A stretch of 64,000 bases of DNA. It comes from Sphingomonas sp. IC-11 (GTDB lineage: Bacteria; Pseudomonadota; Alphaproteobacteria; Sphingomonadales; Sphingomonadaceae). The stretch is from the NCBI RefSeq assembly GCF_021043365.1, contig NZ_JAJNDU010000001.1, positions 620,001 through 684,000 of the forward strand, given 5' to 3'. Below are positions 28,693 through 40,632 of the stretch, in pieces. Within the stretch, counting starts at the first letter, position 1; every line of letters begins with the position of its first letter. The notes below the pieces were generated by a model. That model was not told the DNA's origin and made no database searches. It was given only the letters and a program-made list of their open reading frames with translations. The position numbers were made by a program, and so were the translations under genes.

Positions 28693-29760
28693 ATGTATGA
28701 GGAACATTTTGGCCTGACTGAGCGGCCGTTCCAGCTGACGCCCGATCCGCGTTACTGGTTCGACTCCGCGACCCATCGAAAGGCTATGGCATATCTGGGC
28801 TATGGCTTGGCCCAAGGTGAAGGCTTCATTGTCATCACCGGCGATATCGGCGCCGGCAAGACGACGCTTGTCGGCCATGTTACGGCACAGATCGATCCCG
28901 CCAACCTCAACGTCATCACGATCGTGTCCACCGCGATCGAGGGGGATGATCTGCTCCGGGTGGTCGCGACCGGGCTCAACATCGAGCCGGCTGGACGTTC
29001 GAAGGCGGAGCTGCTGACGCTCGTGGAGCGAGGCCTTCATGCCGTCGCACGCACCGGGCGCCGCACGTTGCTGATCGTCGACGAGGCACAGGCGCTGCCG
29101 GTGTCTGCGCTGGAGGAGCTTCGCATGCTCTCCAACTTCCAGGCAGGCGGCCGCGCGATGCTGCAGATCTTCCTGCTGGGTCAGCCGGAGTTTCGCGAAC
29201 GCCTCAACGGTTCCGACCGGCTCGAGCAACTGCGACAGCGGGTGATTGCCATCCACCATCTCGAACCGATGGCTCCTGACGAAGTGGCGAGCTACGTCAA
29301 TCACCGGCTGAAGATCGCCGGATGGACCGGCGCGCCCAGCTTCGCGGACAATGTCTTCCCGGTACTGCACCGGGCAAGTGGCGGTGTGCCGCGCCGCTTG
29401 AACCAGTTGATGGGACGAGTGCTGCTGCACGCCGCGATCACCGAGGCCAAGGTGATCGACGCTGCGCTGGTGAACACCGTTCGCGCGGATGCCGCCCGGG
29501 ATTTGCCCAGCGCCTCCAGCATCACGCCCGCGGTACGCGCCGTGCCGAACGCACCATCCGCGGCGGCGCGGCCAACGGACGGCCATTCCCAGTTGGCGGC
29601 CAATCCCGAGCTGCTGCAGCGGATTGCCCGTCTTGAACAGCGGGTGGAGGAGCAGGACGCCGCGCTTCGCCGGATGCTGACGTTGCTTGTGGACTGGGTC
29701 GAAAGCGATGCTCCCGCACCCCGCGGCGGACTGGAAGCGGTGCGCGGCGCGGCAGCGTGA
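28693..29760 (+). CDS. XrtA-associated ExeA/GspA-like ATPase
   Basis: 355 aa AAA ATPase (TIGR03015 type). The N-terminal MYEEHFGLTERPFQLTPDPRY is the family signature. Walker A GDIGAGKTT is near residue 52 and Walker B LLIVDEAQALP near 122; the RRLNQL sensor-like element is near 235. The C-terminal 90 residues are variable and contain a short coiled coil (LEQRVEEQDAALRRML). Likely cytoplasmic and linked to polysaccharide assembly. Confidence 0.9.
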   Translation: MYEEHFGLTERPFQLTPDPRYWFDSATHRKAMAYLGYGLAQGEGFIVITGDIGAGKTTLVGHVTAQIDPANLNVITIVSTAIEGDDLLRVVATGLNIEPAGRSKAELLTLVERGLHAVARTGRRTLLIVDEAQALPVSALEELRMLSNFQAGGRAMLQIFLLGQPEFRERLNGSDRLEQLRQRVIAIHHLEPMAPDEVASYVNHRLKIAGWTGAPSFADNVFPVLHRASGGVPRRLNQLMGRVLLHAAITEAKVIDAALVNTVRADAARDLPSASSITPAVRAVPNAPSAAARPTDGHSQLAANPELLQRIARLEQRVEEQDAALRRMLTLLVDWVESDAPAPRGGLEAVRGAAA

Positions 29761-29761
29761 G

Positions 29762-30637
29762 ATGATCGGCCTACCCAGCGGAAAAGCCGCCCACGGTGAG
29801 ACGATCACCAATGGCATGTCGGTAGATGTGGAAGAATGGTTCCAGGTCGGCGCATTCGAACACACCATCGACAAGGGCGATTGGGAAAGCCTCGAAAGCC
29901 GCGTGATATACAACACGAGCGCGGTCCTGGATCTGTTCGCCGAATGCGGCGTGTCGGCGACCTTCTTCACCCTCGGCTGGGTCGGAGCGCGCCATCCTGC
30001 GCTGGTCAGGCGGATTGCTGAGGGCGGCCATGAAGTCGCGAGCCACGGTTGGGATCATCAGCGCGTCTTCACCATGAGTTCGGCGCAGTTTCGAGACGAT
30101 CTCCGCCGGGCTCGTGCGGCTTTGGAGGACGCCGGAGGCGTCAAAGTCACCGGCTATCGAGCCCCAAGCTTCTCCATCGACGCCCGCACGCCTTGGGCAC
30201 ACCCGGTGCTGGCGGAGGAAGGCTATGATTACTCCTCCAGCGTCGCCCCCGTCGCGCATGACCATTACGGCTGGCGGGACAGCCCGCGTTTCGCTTGGCG
30301 TCCGCTGCGCGACAGCTCACTGATCGAACTCCCGGTGTCCGTCGCTGAGGTTGGCGGCCGCCGCATGGCGGTGGGCGGTGGTTTCTTCCGGTTGCTTCCC
30401 GCCGCGTTGACGGATGTGGCGGTGCGTCAGTCAAACGCTGCTGGTCGCGCGGGCATGTTCTACTTCCACCCCTGGGAAGTTGATACTGGCCAGCCACGCG
30501 TTGCGAATGCCCCCCTGCGCTCCCGCCTTCGGCACTACAGCCGCATCGGCGCCATGAAGGGCAAGCTCCGCGGCCTGCTGGGGCGCCATCAATGGGGCAG
30601 GGTGGATGAGGTAGCCGCCCGAGAGACGCGCCAGTGA
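29762..30637 (+). CDS. XrtA-associated polysaccharide deacetylase
   Basis: 291 aa NodB-like carbohydrate esterase (TIGR03006 type). The metal-binding Asp pair is in MSVDVEEWF near residue 20, the metal His pair in SHGWDHQRV near 94, and the RAPSFS motif near 134. It should remove N-acetyl groups from the exopolysaccharide, exposing amines. The start ATG at 29762 lies directly after the previous stop; an in-frame ATG at 29687 inside the ATPase gene is rejected. Confidence 0.9.
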   Translation: MIGLPSGKAAHGETITNGMSVDVEEWFQVGAFEHTIDKGDWESLESRVIYNTSAVLDLFAECGVSATFFTLGWVGARHPALVRRIAEGGHEVASHGWDHQRVFTMSSAQFRDDLRRARAALEDAGGVKVTGYRAPSFSIDARTPWAHPVLAEEGYDYSSSVAPVAHDHYGWRDSPRFAWRPLRDSSLIELPVSVAEVGGRRMAVGGGFFRLLPAALTDVAVRQSNAAGRAGMFYFHPWEVDTGQPRVANAPLRSRLRHYSRIGAMKGKLRGLLGRHQWGRVDEVAARETRQ

Positions 30638-31653
30638 AGCACGCCGCTCCTGATCAGGAGTTGTCGGTTCGCGAGGCGTCGGGGGAAGATGCTCGCATTG
30701 ATGCCTTTGTCACCGCCCATCCTGACGCCACGCCCTTTCACCTCGCCACCTGGCTCCGTGCGGTTGAGCGTGGCTGCGGTCAGCGGGCGCGCCTTCTTGT
30801 TGCGGAGCGTGGCGGCGAGATGGTCGGCTATTTGCCGCTGACGGAGATGCGCTCACCATTGTTCGGCCAGGCATTGGTGTCTTCCGGCTTTGCCGTTGCT
30901 GGCGGCGTGCTGGGCGAGGGCGTTGAACCACTCGCCGCGGCTGCTCGTGCCCTTGGCTTGCCGACGGTCGAGCTCCGCGGTGGTGCGCTTCCCGCTGACT
31001 GGCTTGTCGACGACGAAACCTACCTCGGCTTCGTCAAGCCGTTGGCAGCTGACGATGAGGCAGAACTGAACGCCGTCCCGCGTAAGCAGCGTGCGGAGCT
31101 CCGCAAGGCGCTGGCGAACGATCTGGAGGTAGTCACTGGCGGACTGAATCTCGCCGATGAGCACTATCGCGTGTACGCCGAGTCGGTTCGGAACCTTGGA
31201 ACCCCGGTCTTCCCGCGCGCGCTTTTTCGTGAAGTGCTGAAGAACATGGACGCCGATATCCTGACGGTGCGTCATCATGGACGTGCGGTCGCGAGCGTGC
31301 TCAGCCTCTACTTCAATGGCACGGTTTTCCCCTATTGGGGGGGCGGGGTCGAAGCGGCGCGCCGGCTGCGCGCCAATGATCGCATGTACTTCGCTTTGAT
31401 GGCGCACGCTCGAGCGCGTGGCTGTAACCGTTTCGACTTCGGGCGCTCCAAGGCGGGAACCGGACCTGCGGCGTTCAAGAAGAACTGGGGCTTCGCAGGA
31501 CAGCCACTCTGCTACGCCAAATGGTCCTCCGGGCCGGCGCGCGACGTAAACCCGCTCAACCCGAAATATGCGCTGATGGTGCGCACCTGGAAGAAGCTGC
31601 CGTTGCCGGTGGCCAACCTCCTTGGACCCTGGATCAGCCGAGGGCTGGGCTGA
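30634..31653 (+). CDS. FemAB-like transferase of the XrtA locus
   Basis: 339 aa of two GNAT-like domains (TIGR03019 type). Family members use aminoacyl donors or similar to modify cell-wall or polysaccharide amines. The signature FDFGRSKAGTGPAAFKKNWG is near residue 267, and the first domain has ATPFHLATWLRAVERGCG near 32. The start GTG at 30634 overlaps the deacetylase stop by four bases, which fits a step that acylates the amines exposed by the deacetylase (inference). Confidence 0.88.
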   Translation: MKHAAPDQELSVREASGEDARIDAFVTAHPDATPFHLATWLRAVERGCGQRARLLVAERGGEMVGYLPLTEMRSPLFGQALVSSGFAVAGGVLGEGVEPLAAAARALGLPTVELRGGALPADWLVDDETYLGFVKPLAADDEAELNAVPRKQRAELRKALANDLEVVTGGLNLADEHYRVYAESVRNLGTPVFPRALFREVLKNMDADILTVRHHGRAVASVLSLYFNGTVFPYWGGGVEAARRLRANDRMYFALMAHARARGCNRFDFGRSKAGTGPAAFKKNWGFAGQPLCYAKWSSGPARDVNPLNPKYALMVRTWKKLPLPVANLLGPWISRGLG

Positions 31654-31654
31654 G

Positions 31655-32806
31655 GTGGAAATCCTGTTCCTGGCGCATCGGGCGCCCTTTCCGCCTGACC
31701 GCGGCGATCGCATTCGCAGCTTCAACATCCTCAAGCATCTGTCGGCGCGCGCGCGCGTTCATCTGATCGCCTTCGTGGATGATGATGCCGTCATCACGGA
31801 CGAACATCGGGCGCTGGTCGATGAATGCGTGCTGGTTCCGCGGACCAAACCGCAACTGCGCGCCGCTGCTGAGGCTCTGGTGAGCGGTCAGCCTGTTTCG
31901 CTAACCGCCTTCGCCGATCGACGGGTGAGGGGGGCGGTCAACGACATTCTCTCGCGTCGTCGCTTGGACGCTATCTACGCATTCTCCAGTCAGATGGCAC
32001 AATATCTTCCGGCGACTGGCCCTAAAGCGATCATGGACTTCGTTGATCTCGATTCAGCGAAGTTCGCCGCTTATGCAGACGATGCGTTCGGACCGATGCG
32101 ATGGATGATGCGCCGCGAGGCGCGGCTTCTCGCCGCCTTTGAGCGTTCCGTGGCGGCGCGTGTGCACGAATCCTTGTTCGTCAGCGCATCAGAAGCAGCC
32201 CTCTTGCCGGGAAGTCGTGCTCTTGAGAACGGCATCGACACGGTCCTTTACGATCCCGCCGTTGCCGCTCCGGTTTCAAGCCCGCGTCCGCTCCTCGTAT
32301 TCACGGGTCAAATGGATTACCGGCCGAACGTGGATGCTGTGACATGGTTTGCGCGATCGGTCCTGCCGCTTCTTCCCGCCGTGCATTTCGCAATTGTGGG
32401 TCGGGCGCCGACACCGGCGGTGCAAGCGCTGGCGGGAGCAGACGTGACCGTCACCGGAGAGGTGACGGATGTCCGTGGCTGGCTTGCCGCGGCGGACGTG
32501 GTGGTGGCGCCGCTGCAACTTGCCCGCGGCGTACAGAACAAGGTGCTAGAGGCAATGGCGATGGCTCGCCCGGTGGTTGCCAGCACCGGTGCAGCGGAAG
32601 GAATCGACCATGCCGGTACCATCCGCATCGCGTCCGATGCCCGCGAATATGCGAACTGTATCATGGCGCTTTTGCAGGATCCGCCCGGCGCCACAGCGCT
32701 TGGCGATGCGGCGAGGCGTCAGGTGATCAAGCGCTACGGATGGGAAGCCCGGCTGGCTTCTCTCGATGACCTTCTTGGGCTTGGGGCGGCGAGCCCGGCC
32801 GCGTGA
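31655..32806 (+). CDS. XrtA-associated glycosyltransferase (TIGR03087 type)
   Basis: 383 aa GT-B glycosyltransferase related to family 4. The N-terminal acceptor-side motif LAHRAPFPPDRGDRIRSFN is typical. The donor-side part has LVFTGQMDYRPNVDAV near residue 212 and NKVLEAMAMARPVVAS near 297. It should add a sugar to the growing exopolysaccharide repeat. The GTG at 31655 follows the FemAB stop by one base; the frame further upstream lies inside FemAB. Confidence 0.9.
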   Translation: MEILFLAHRAPFPPDRGDRIRSFNILKHLSARARVHLIAFVDDDAVITDEHRALVDECVLVPRTKPQLRAAAEALVSGQPVSLTAFADRRVRGAVNDILSRRRLDAIYAFSSQMAQYLPATGPKAIMDFVDLDSAKFAAYADDAFGPMRWMMRREARLLAAFERSVAARVHESLFVSASEAALLPGSRALENGIDTVLYDPAVAAPVSSPRPLLVFTGQMDYRPNVDAVTWFARSVLPLLPAVHFAIVGRAPTPAVQALAGADVTVTGEVTDVRGWLAAADVVVAPLQLARGVQNKVLEAMAMARPVVASTGAAEGIDHAGTIRIASDAREYANCIMALLQDPPGATALGDAARRQVIKRYGWEARLASLDDLLGLGAASPAA

Positions 32807-34323
32807 ATACCGCACTTCACCCGGGGACAGCCGACGCCATTGTCGGGCGCTGGCGTATGCATGTGGCGGCGCTCGCGCTCGCGTCGCTTTGCGTGTTGCT
32901 GCTGTTCCAGCGTGATGTCGCCGATCTTGTACGTTTGTGGTGGACCAGCACCACGTACGGGCACTGTCTCTTTATCCCAGCTGTAGTTGCGTGGCTGATC
33001 TGGACGCGAAGGCGAGAGCTTGGGGCGCTGACGCCCGTCGCCTGGTGGCCCGGGCTAGCGATTGACGCGGCGGGCTGTTCCGGATGGCTGCTCGGCGAAG
33101 CCGCTGGCGTTGCGGGCGCCCGGCACTTCGGCGTGGTGATCATGCTGCAGGGTGCCGCCGTGACGGTGCTGGGCCCGCATGTGGGCCGCGCTCTCCTGTT
33201 TCCGCTCGCTTATGCCTTTTTCGCCGTTCCGTTCGGGGAATGGCTGGAGCCGCCGCTTCAGCAGATCACCGTGGCGATCGTCATGCCGCTGCTTCACCTG
33301 GCGGGTGTCCCCGCGGCAGTTGAGGGCGTGCTGATCCATGCCGGGCCATATTATTTTGAGGTGGCCGAAGCCTGTTCCGGTTCGAAATTCGTCCTCTCGA
33401 TGCTCGCGTTCGCCGCACTTGTTGCCAACACCTGTTTCCGCTCTTCACGTAGAAGAGCCACGTTTCTGGCAGTGGCGCTGGTGGTGCCGGTGTTGGCAAA
33501 CGGCGTGCGGGCGTTTGGTACTATCTGGGCGGCGCAGTTCTTTGGCCTTCAGGCCGCCACCGGCTTTGACCATATCGTCTACGGCTGGGTCTTCTTTGCC
33601 TTGGTGATGGCGGCGGTAATGGCAGGCGGTTGGCGATGGTTCGATCGCGCGCCCGACGAAGCTGCCTTTGATCCGGCCGATTTGCCCGCACCTCGGCGAC
33701 ATCGGATCAGCGTGACGCTGGCTGCTGTCCTGATCGTTTCAGGGTGCGCGGCGTTTGCGATCTGGGCGGCTGCGATCGGCGGGCGCACACAGCACTTGCC
33801 GCCGCAGTTACACCTTCCGGACGTGCCAGGATGGACCCGCGCCCCGCTAAGCAAGGGGGCGCCTTGGGAGCCTTTCTATCCCGGCGCAGACCATCGCCTC
33901 ATTGGGCGCTATGTCGACGGCAGCGGTCATGCGGTTGATCTCGCCATCGCAGTTTTCGCCCGGCAGGAGGAAGGCAAGGAAGTGATCTCTTACGGTACGG
34001 GCGTCCTGCGGGAGAGCGATCGCTGGGTGCGCGTGGCGTTCCTGCCGGATATCGACGGCGGCTCAGCAATGCGGATTACGGCGCCAGGTCCGGTGGAGCG
34101 CGTGGTCGCCACCTGGTACCGGGTAGCGGGAAGGGTGACCAACAGCCCCGTGGTGGTCAAGCTGGCGACGCTGCAGGCGCGGTTGATCGGCGGTGAGCCG
34201 GCGGCCGTTGCGCTTCATCTTTCTGCCGAGGAGGGCAAGGAGCATGACGCCGCGAGCGTGATCGCGCGGTTCCGCACCGCTCTTGGCCCGATCGACCATG
34301 TGTCTGCCGAGGTGATGCGCTGA
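32803..34323 (+). CDS. xrtA: Exosortase A fused to an EpsI domain
   Basis: 506 aa. Residues 1-280 are the polytopic exosortase: the catalytic Cys191 (EACSGSKF), Arg236 (NGVRAFG) and His257 (FDHIVYGW) are all present in transmembrane context. After another membrane helix (about 305-325), residues 330-500 form an EpsI/DUF3485 domain. Exosortases cut PEP-CTERM signals and are thought to transfer the proteins to an envelope acceptor; EpsI is usually encoded next to them. Start GTG at 32803 overlaps the glycosyltransferase stop by four bases. Confidence 0.95.
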   Translation: MNTALHPGTADAIVGRWRMHVAALALASLCVLLLFQRDVADLVRLWWTSTTYGHCLFIPAVVAWLIWTRRRELGALTPVAWWPGLAIDAAGCSGWLLGEAAGVAGARHFGVVIMLQGAAVTVLGPHVGRALLFPLAYAFFAVPFGEWLEPPLQQITVAIVMPLLHLAGVPAAVEGVLIHAGPYYFEVAEACSGSKFVLSMLAFAALVANTCFRSSRRRATFLAVALVVPVLANGVRAFGTIWAAQFFGLQAATGFDHIVYGWVFFALVMAAVMAGGWRWFDRAPDEAAFDPADLPAPRRHRISVTLAAVLIVSGCAAFAIWAAAIGGRTQHLPPQLHLPDVPGWTRAPLSKGAPWEPFYPGADHRLIGRYVDGSGHAVDLAIAVFARQEEGKEVISYGTGVLRESDRWVRVAFLPDIDGGSAMRITAPGPVERVVATWYRVAGRVTNSPVVVKLATLQARLIGGEPAAVALHLSAEEGKEHDAASVIARFRTALGPIDHVSAEVMR

Positions 34324-36215
34324 TGTGCGGACTGGCAGGGCTATTTTATCCCGAGACACCAAAGCCCGTCGATCCCGCCCGCATCCGCGCGATGACCGAT
34401 GCGATGGCGGTCCGCGGCCCGGATGGCGAGGGTGTGTGGACTGCGCCCGGCGTCGGTCTGGGCCACCGGCGGCTGTCCATCATCGACGTAAAGGGCTCAC
34501 CGCAGCCGATGCATAGTGGGGAGGGTGCGCTTTCCGTGCTCTTCAACGGTTGCATCTACAATTACCGTGAGTTGCGGGCGGAGCTCGGCAGCAAGGGCTG
34601 GGTGTTTCGAACCAGCGGCGACACCGAAGTGCTGCTTGCCGCCTGGGCAGCCTGGGGTCCGCGAATGCTGGACCGGCTGAACGGCATGTTCGCCTTCGTC
34701 ATCCATGATGCCCGCACGCAGCAGTTGTTCATGGCGCGGGACCGCTTGGGGGTGAAGCCGCTCCATTATGCCCGGCTCGCCGATGGTGCGCTTGCCTTTT
34801 CATCGGAACTCAAGGGCTTGCTTGCCCATCCGCTGTTGCGCCGCGTGCCTGACCTCCGAGCGATCGAGGATTATCTCGCTTTCGGTTACGTGCCCGACGA
34901 CGCCTGCGTGGTGGCGGGCGTGAGCAAGCTGCCGGCCGGCCATTATCTCCTGGTGCAGCGTGGCAAGCCAGTGCCGGCGCCGGTGCAATGGTGGGACGTG
35001 TCCTTTGCCGATCGCGCGACCGGCTCGGCGAAGGCGCTCGAAGAAGAGCTGATCGCGCATATGCGAGAGGGGGTGCAATCGCGTCTGGTGGCCGACGTGC
35101 CCCTCGGCGCTTTCCTGTCGGGGGGCGTGGATAGCTCAGCCGTCGTTGCGCTGATGGCGGAAGCGAGCCCGCAGGCTGTCCGCACCTGCACCATCGGATT
35201 TGCGGAATCCGGGCATGATGAAAGAGCCTATGCCGCCGCAATAGCGGAACGGTTCCGCACCGATCACGATACGCGCGTCGTCAGTTCGGAGAATGTGGGC
35301 CTCATCGATCGCGTGGTTGCCGCATTCGACGAGCCCTTTGCGGACGCCTCGGCGCTCGCCACCTATCAGGTATGCGCGCTCGCTCGCGAAAGGGTGACGG
35401 TGGCGCTTTCGGGTGACGGCGCCGACGAGATCATGGCCGGCTATCGCCGCTACCGGTTCCAGGCGGCCGAGGAACGGGTGCGAGCGTTGTTGCCGCAGCA
35501 GTTTCGTAGCGGCGTGTTCGGCACGCTGGGCCGCCTCTACCCCAAAGCGGATTGGGCGCCGCGGCCGCTGCGCGCGAAGACGACACTGCTGGCGCTCGCT
35601 GACGACGGTGCGGAGGCCTATGCCCGATCGGTCGGTGTCACCACGCCCGCCATGCGCGCACTTCTGTTCAACGATGCCGCGCGCCGCGCAATGAGCGGTT
35701 ATCGCGCCGAGGACCGTTATGTCGAAGCCATGCGCGCGGCGCCTGCCCGTGACCCGCTGGACCGCGCCCAATATGCCGACATGAAGATCTGGCTGCCCGG
35801 AGACATATTGGCGAAGACCGACCGGACCAGCATGGCGGTGAGCCTGGAAGCGCGCGAGCCGTTGCTCGACCATCGGCTCGTCTCGTTCGCGGCGCGCCTT
35901 CCATCATCGATGCGGCTGCGCCACGGCCAGGGCAAATGGCTGATGAAGAAGGCCATGGAGCGGTATCTTCCCGAGGACATCCTCTATCGCCCGAAGATGG
36001 GCTTCGTCACGCCGGTAAGCGAGTGGTTCCGCGGAGCACTGGCGGGCGAAGCGGCCGCACTTTCACGATCCCGCACTCTTTCCGACACCGGCTGGTTCGA
36101 CATGGAGGCGCTGCGTAGGATAGCCGAGGCGCATCGATCCGGGCGGGAGGAACATGGTCGCACGCTGTGGCAGTTCGTGATGCTGGAGCGCAGCCTGAAA
36201 CGACTGTTCGGATGA
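34323..36215 (+). CDS. XrtA-associated asparagine-synthase-like amidotransferase
   Basis: 630 aa (TIGR03108 type). Class II glutaminase domain with nucleophile Cys2 (MCGLAGLF) and the second-half synthetase domain with PP-loop SGGVDSSAVV near residue 265. It uses glutamine nitrogen to amidate a carboxyl, here probably on the polysaccharide or on the amino-acid-like substituent. The ATG overlaps the xrtA stop by one base (TGATG). It is the last gene of the XrtA plus-strand operon. Confidence 0.92.
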   Translation: MCGLAGLFYPETPKPVDPARIRAMTDAMAVRGPDGEGVWTAPGVGLGHRRLSIIDVKGSPQPMHSGEGALSVLFNGCIYNYRELRAELGSKGWVFRTSGDTEVLLAAWAAWGPRMLDRLNGMFAFVIHDARTQQLFMARDRLGVKPLHYARLADGALAFSSELKGLLAHPLLRRVPDLRAIEDYLAFGYVPDDACVVAGVSKLPAGHYLLVQRGKPVPAPVQWWDVSFADRATGSAKALEEELIAHMREGVQSRLVADVPLGAFLSGGVDSSAVVALMAEASPQAVRTCTIGFAESGHDERAYAAAIAERFRTDHDTRVVSSENVGLIDRVVAAFDEPFADASALATYQVCALARERVTVALSGDGADEIMAGYRRYRFQAAEERVRALLPQQFRSGVFGTLGRLYPKADWAPRPLRAKTTLLALADDGAEAYARSVGVTTPAMRALLFNDAARRAMSGYRAEDRYVEAMRAAPARDPLDRAQYADMKIWLPGDILAKTDRTSMAVSLEAREPLLDHRLVSFAARLPSSMRLRHGQGKWLMKKAMERYLPEDILYRPKMGFVTPVSEWFRGALAGEAAALSRSRTLSDTGWFDMEALRRIAEAHRSGREEHGRTLWQFVMLERSLKRLFG

Positions 36216-36323
36216 CCGCGCAGCGACCCCGGAGTAAGCCAGGCTGGCGATTCAGGGCGTTACCGACAGGTCTCTAGGACCGGGCACCACAACCGCCGAA
36301 TAGATCCGGCGTGACAATTCAGC
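36216..36323. other. Convergent gap after the XrtA operon
   Basis: 108 bp without a gene. The segment CCGGCGTGACA at 36306-36316 looks like a degenerate end of the palindromic element at 17364-17456, but no partner arm is visible. No convincing terminator is seen. Confidence 0.3.
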
Positions 36324-38051
36324 TCACGGCCGGGCTAACCTGGCTTGTGTCGCCTGCCACGCCTGAAAACGCTCAACCGCAATGGAGCGGCGCAGCACGC
36401 GAGCCATTGGATCGATGACGACATGGGCACCGGGCGGGAGCGTGAGTTCTGCGGCGCCCGCGTCCATGTTCACGCGCTCGATGCGACCGCCGACCTTCAC
36501 TTCGATCGGCATGGGGAATGGCCCGCCGGATTTCCATTCAAGCCGCAGGCGGTCGCCGCTTCTCGTCTCCACCAACTCCGGAAGCGCGGCGCGGCGCAGA
36601 TAGGCGTCGAAGAACCACCCGAGGTCGCGACCGCTTTCCTCTTTCACAATCGCTTCGAATTCACGGGTGGAGGTGTAGCGGGGCGCGAAGTTGCCGGGTT
36701 GCGGATCGCGGCGCCCATAAACGAGGCGGCGGGTTGCGGCAAAGAAGGCGCCGTCGCCGATCAGCCAGCGCAGCGTGTGCAGCGTCCACGCACCCTTGAA
36801 ATAGATGTCGGTACCGGCGCCGCCCCTCGACGGCTCGTACACGTCTTCCTCGGTCAGCAGCTTGTCACGTACGACAGGGGCGGTGTTGGTGATCCGGTTC
36901 CGCTGCGTTTCCAGCATCACCAGGTAGCGCCCGTCGCCCTCTCGCCACTGTCCGTAGAGCGGCTGCATATATTGGGCGAAGCCTTCGTGTAGCCAGTAAT
37001 CGTCCCAGTTCGCCGCCGTCATCTGGTTGGCGAACCATTCGTGGCTGAGTTCGTGCTGGAACAACCAGTCAAAGCCTTCGGGTGCCTTGGCGTAATTGTT
37101 GCCGTAGGCGTTGATGGTCTGGTGCTCCATGCCCATGTGCGGTGTCTCGACGACGCCGAGCTTCTCGTCAGCAAAGGGATAGGGCCCGATCACTTCCTCG
37201 AAAAAGTCGAGGGTGGGCGCAAATTCGGCGAAGAGCGCGCGGGCCTGTTCCGCCTTGCCGGGCAGATGCCAGTAATGGAGCGGGATCTTGTTTCCGTACC
37301 GGCTCTGGTAAATGGCGGTGACTTCCTCGAACGGGCCGATCGCCAGCGCGATTGCATAAGTGTTGGGCTGCCGGGCTTGCCAGTTCCAGCGGGTACGACC
37401 GTCGGGGAAGGTCTCGACGCCGATCAGCCGGCCGTTGGCAGGCGCTTTCAGCCCGGCAGGGACGATAATGTGAAGGTCGACCGAGCGTGGCTCTCCCGCG
37501 GGGAAGTCGAGGCAGGGCCACAACAGATCGCAGCCATAGCCTTCGGTGGTGCTGGCGATCCACGGTCGGCCGTCAGGCGTGGTGCTCCAGACCATGCCGT
37601 CGTCCCAGGGCGCGTTTGCCGCTACATGCGGTGTGCCTGCATAGTCGATCCGCGCGCTCACCTTTTCGCCGGCGGCAAGCGGCCGCGGAAGAGCGATGCG
37701 TAACTGCCCGTCCGGATTGGACCAGGCGCGTTTCGGCAGAGGCTCACCGTCGACGGCGACGGCGGAGACGGGGAGGTTGCGATCGAGATCGATCACAAGG
37801 CTGGCGAGCGGCGCCCGCGCCGTGAAGGACAGGATTGCCGAGCCTTCTATGCGTCGCTGCTTCGGGCGTACCTCGATCGAAAGGTCCGCGTGGTCGAACG
37901 TCACGGCGGTTTGCTCGGATGGGCGGGGGCCGCCGGAAATCTGCGTCTGCGCGGTGAGCGGCGGTTCGCCCTTTTGTGGCAGGCCGGTCGGACCTGGCAA
38001 CGACGCCGGGGTGAGGAGCAGGGCGGCCAGCCACAGGGGTGAAGAGATCAT
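36324..38051 (-). CDS. M1 family aminopeptidase, exported
   Basis: 575 aa zinc metallopeptidase with a signal peptide (MISSPLWLAALLLTPASL). An N-terminal beta domain (about 40-240) is followed by the catalytic domain: exopeptidase-like GMEHQTINAYG near 312, the zinc motif HELSHEW near 337 with the third ligand Glu in LHEGFAQYM near 358. Short compared with full M1 enzymes (about 870), because the C-terminal ARM domain is absent. Periplasmic peptide digestion is likely. Divergent from lon. Confidence 0.9.
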   Translation of the reverse strand: MISSPLWLAALLLTPASLPGPTGLPQKGEPPLTAQTQISGGPRPSEQTAVTFDHADLSIEVRPKQRRIEGSAILSFTARAPLASLVIDLDRNLPVSAVAVDGEPLPKRAWSNPDGQLRIALPRPLAAGEKVSARIDYAGTPHVAANAPWDDGMVWSTTPDGRPWIASTTEGYGCDLLWPCLDFPAGEPRSVDLHIIVPAGLKAPANGRLIGVETFPDGRTRWNWQARQPNTYAIALAIGPFEEVTAIYQSRYGNKIPLHYWHLPGKAEQARALFAEFAPTLDFFEEVIGPYPFADEKLGVVETPHMGMEHQTINAYGNNYAKAPEGFDWLFQHELSHEWFANQMTAANWDDYWLHEGFAQYMQPLYGQWREGDGRYLVMLETQRNRITNTAPVVRDKLLTEEDVYEPSRGGAGTDIYFKGAWTLHTLRWLIGDGAFFAATRRLVYGRRDPQPGNFAPRYTSTREFEAIVKEESGRDLGWFFDAYLRRAALPELVETRSGDRLRLEWKSGGPFPMPIEVKVGGRIERVNMDAGAAELTLPPGAHVVIDPMARVLRRSIAVERFQAWQATQARLARP

Positions 38052-38104
38052 GTGGTCCTAAAATGCGATCAAAGGGAGCTTTGCTCCATGATCGTCGTGC
38101 GATG

Positions 38105-38133
38105 ATTGATGGAAACCGCGCGCACCCCATATA
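38105..38133 (+). promoter_or_regulatory. Heat-shock (RpoH-type) promoter of lon
   Basis: ATTGATGG (38105-38112) and CCCCATATA (38125-38133) are 12 bp apart. The second box matches the sigma-32 -10 consensus CCCCATnTA exactly; the first is a partial match to CTTGAA. Position fits transcription starting about 30 bases before the lon ATG. Confidence 0.55.
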
Positions 38134-38174
38134 AAAGAAGCATGCCGCCTGTTCGAAGCGGCACCGGAGTGTTC

Positions 38175-40571
<2,397 letters not shown>

Positions 40572-40596
40572 GTCGGCTTCAGCGTAGGAAAACGGT

Positions 40597-40628
40597 AACC
40601 ACGGCGGTTCATCGCAGCCGCCGTGGTT
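40597..40628 (+). terminator. Terminator after lon
   Basis: AACCACGGCGG (40597-40607) pairs perfectly with CCGCCGTGGTT (40618-40628) over 11 bp with a 10-base loop. TCGTTT follows, which gives a weak T-tract. Confidence 0.75.
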
Positions 40629-40632
40629 TCGT

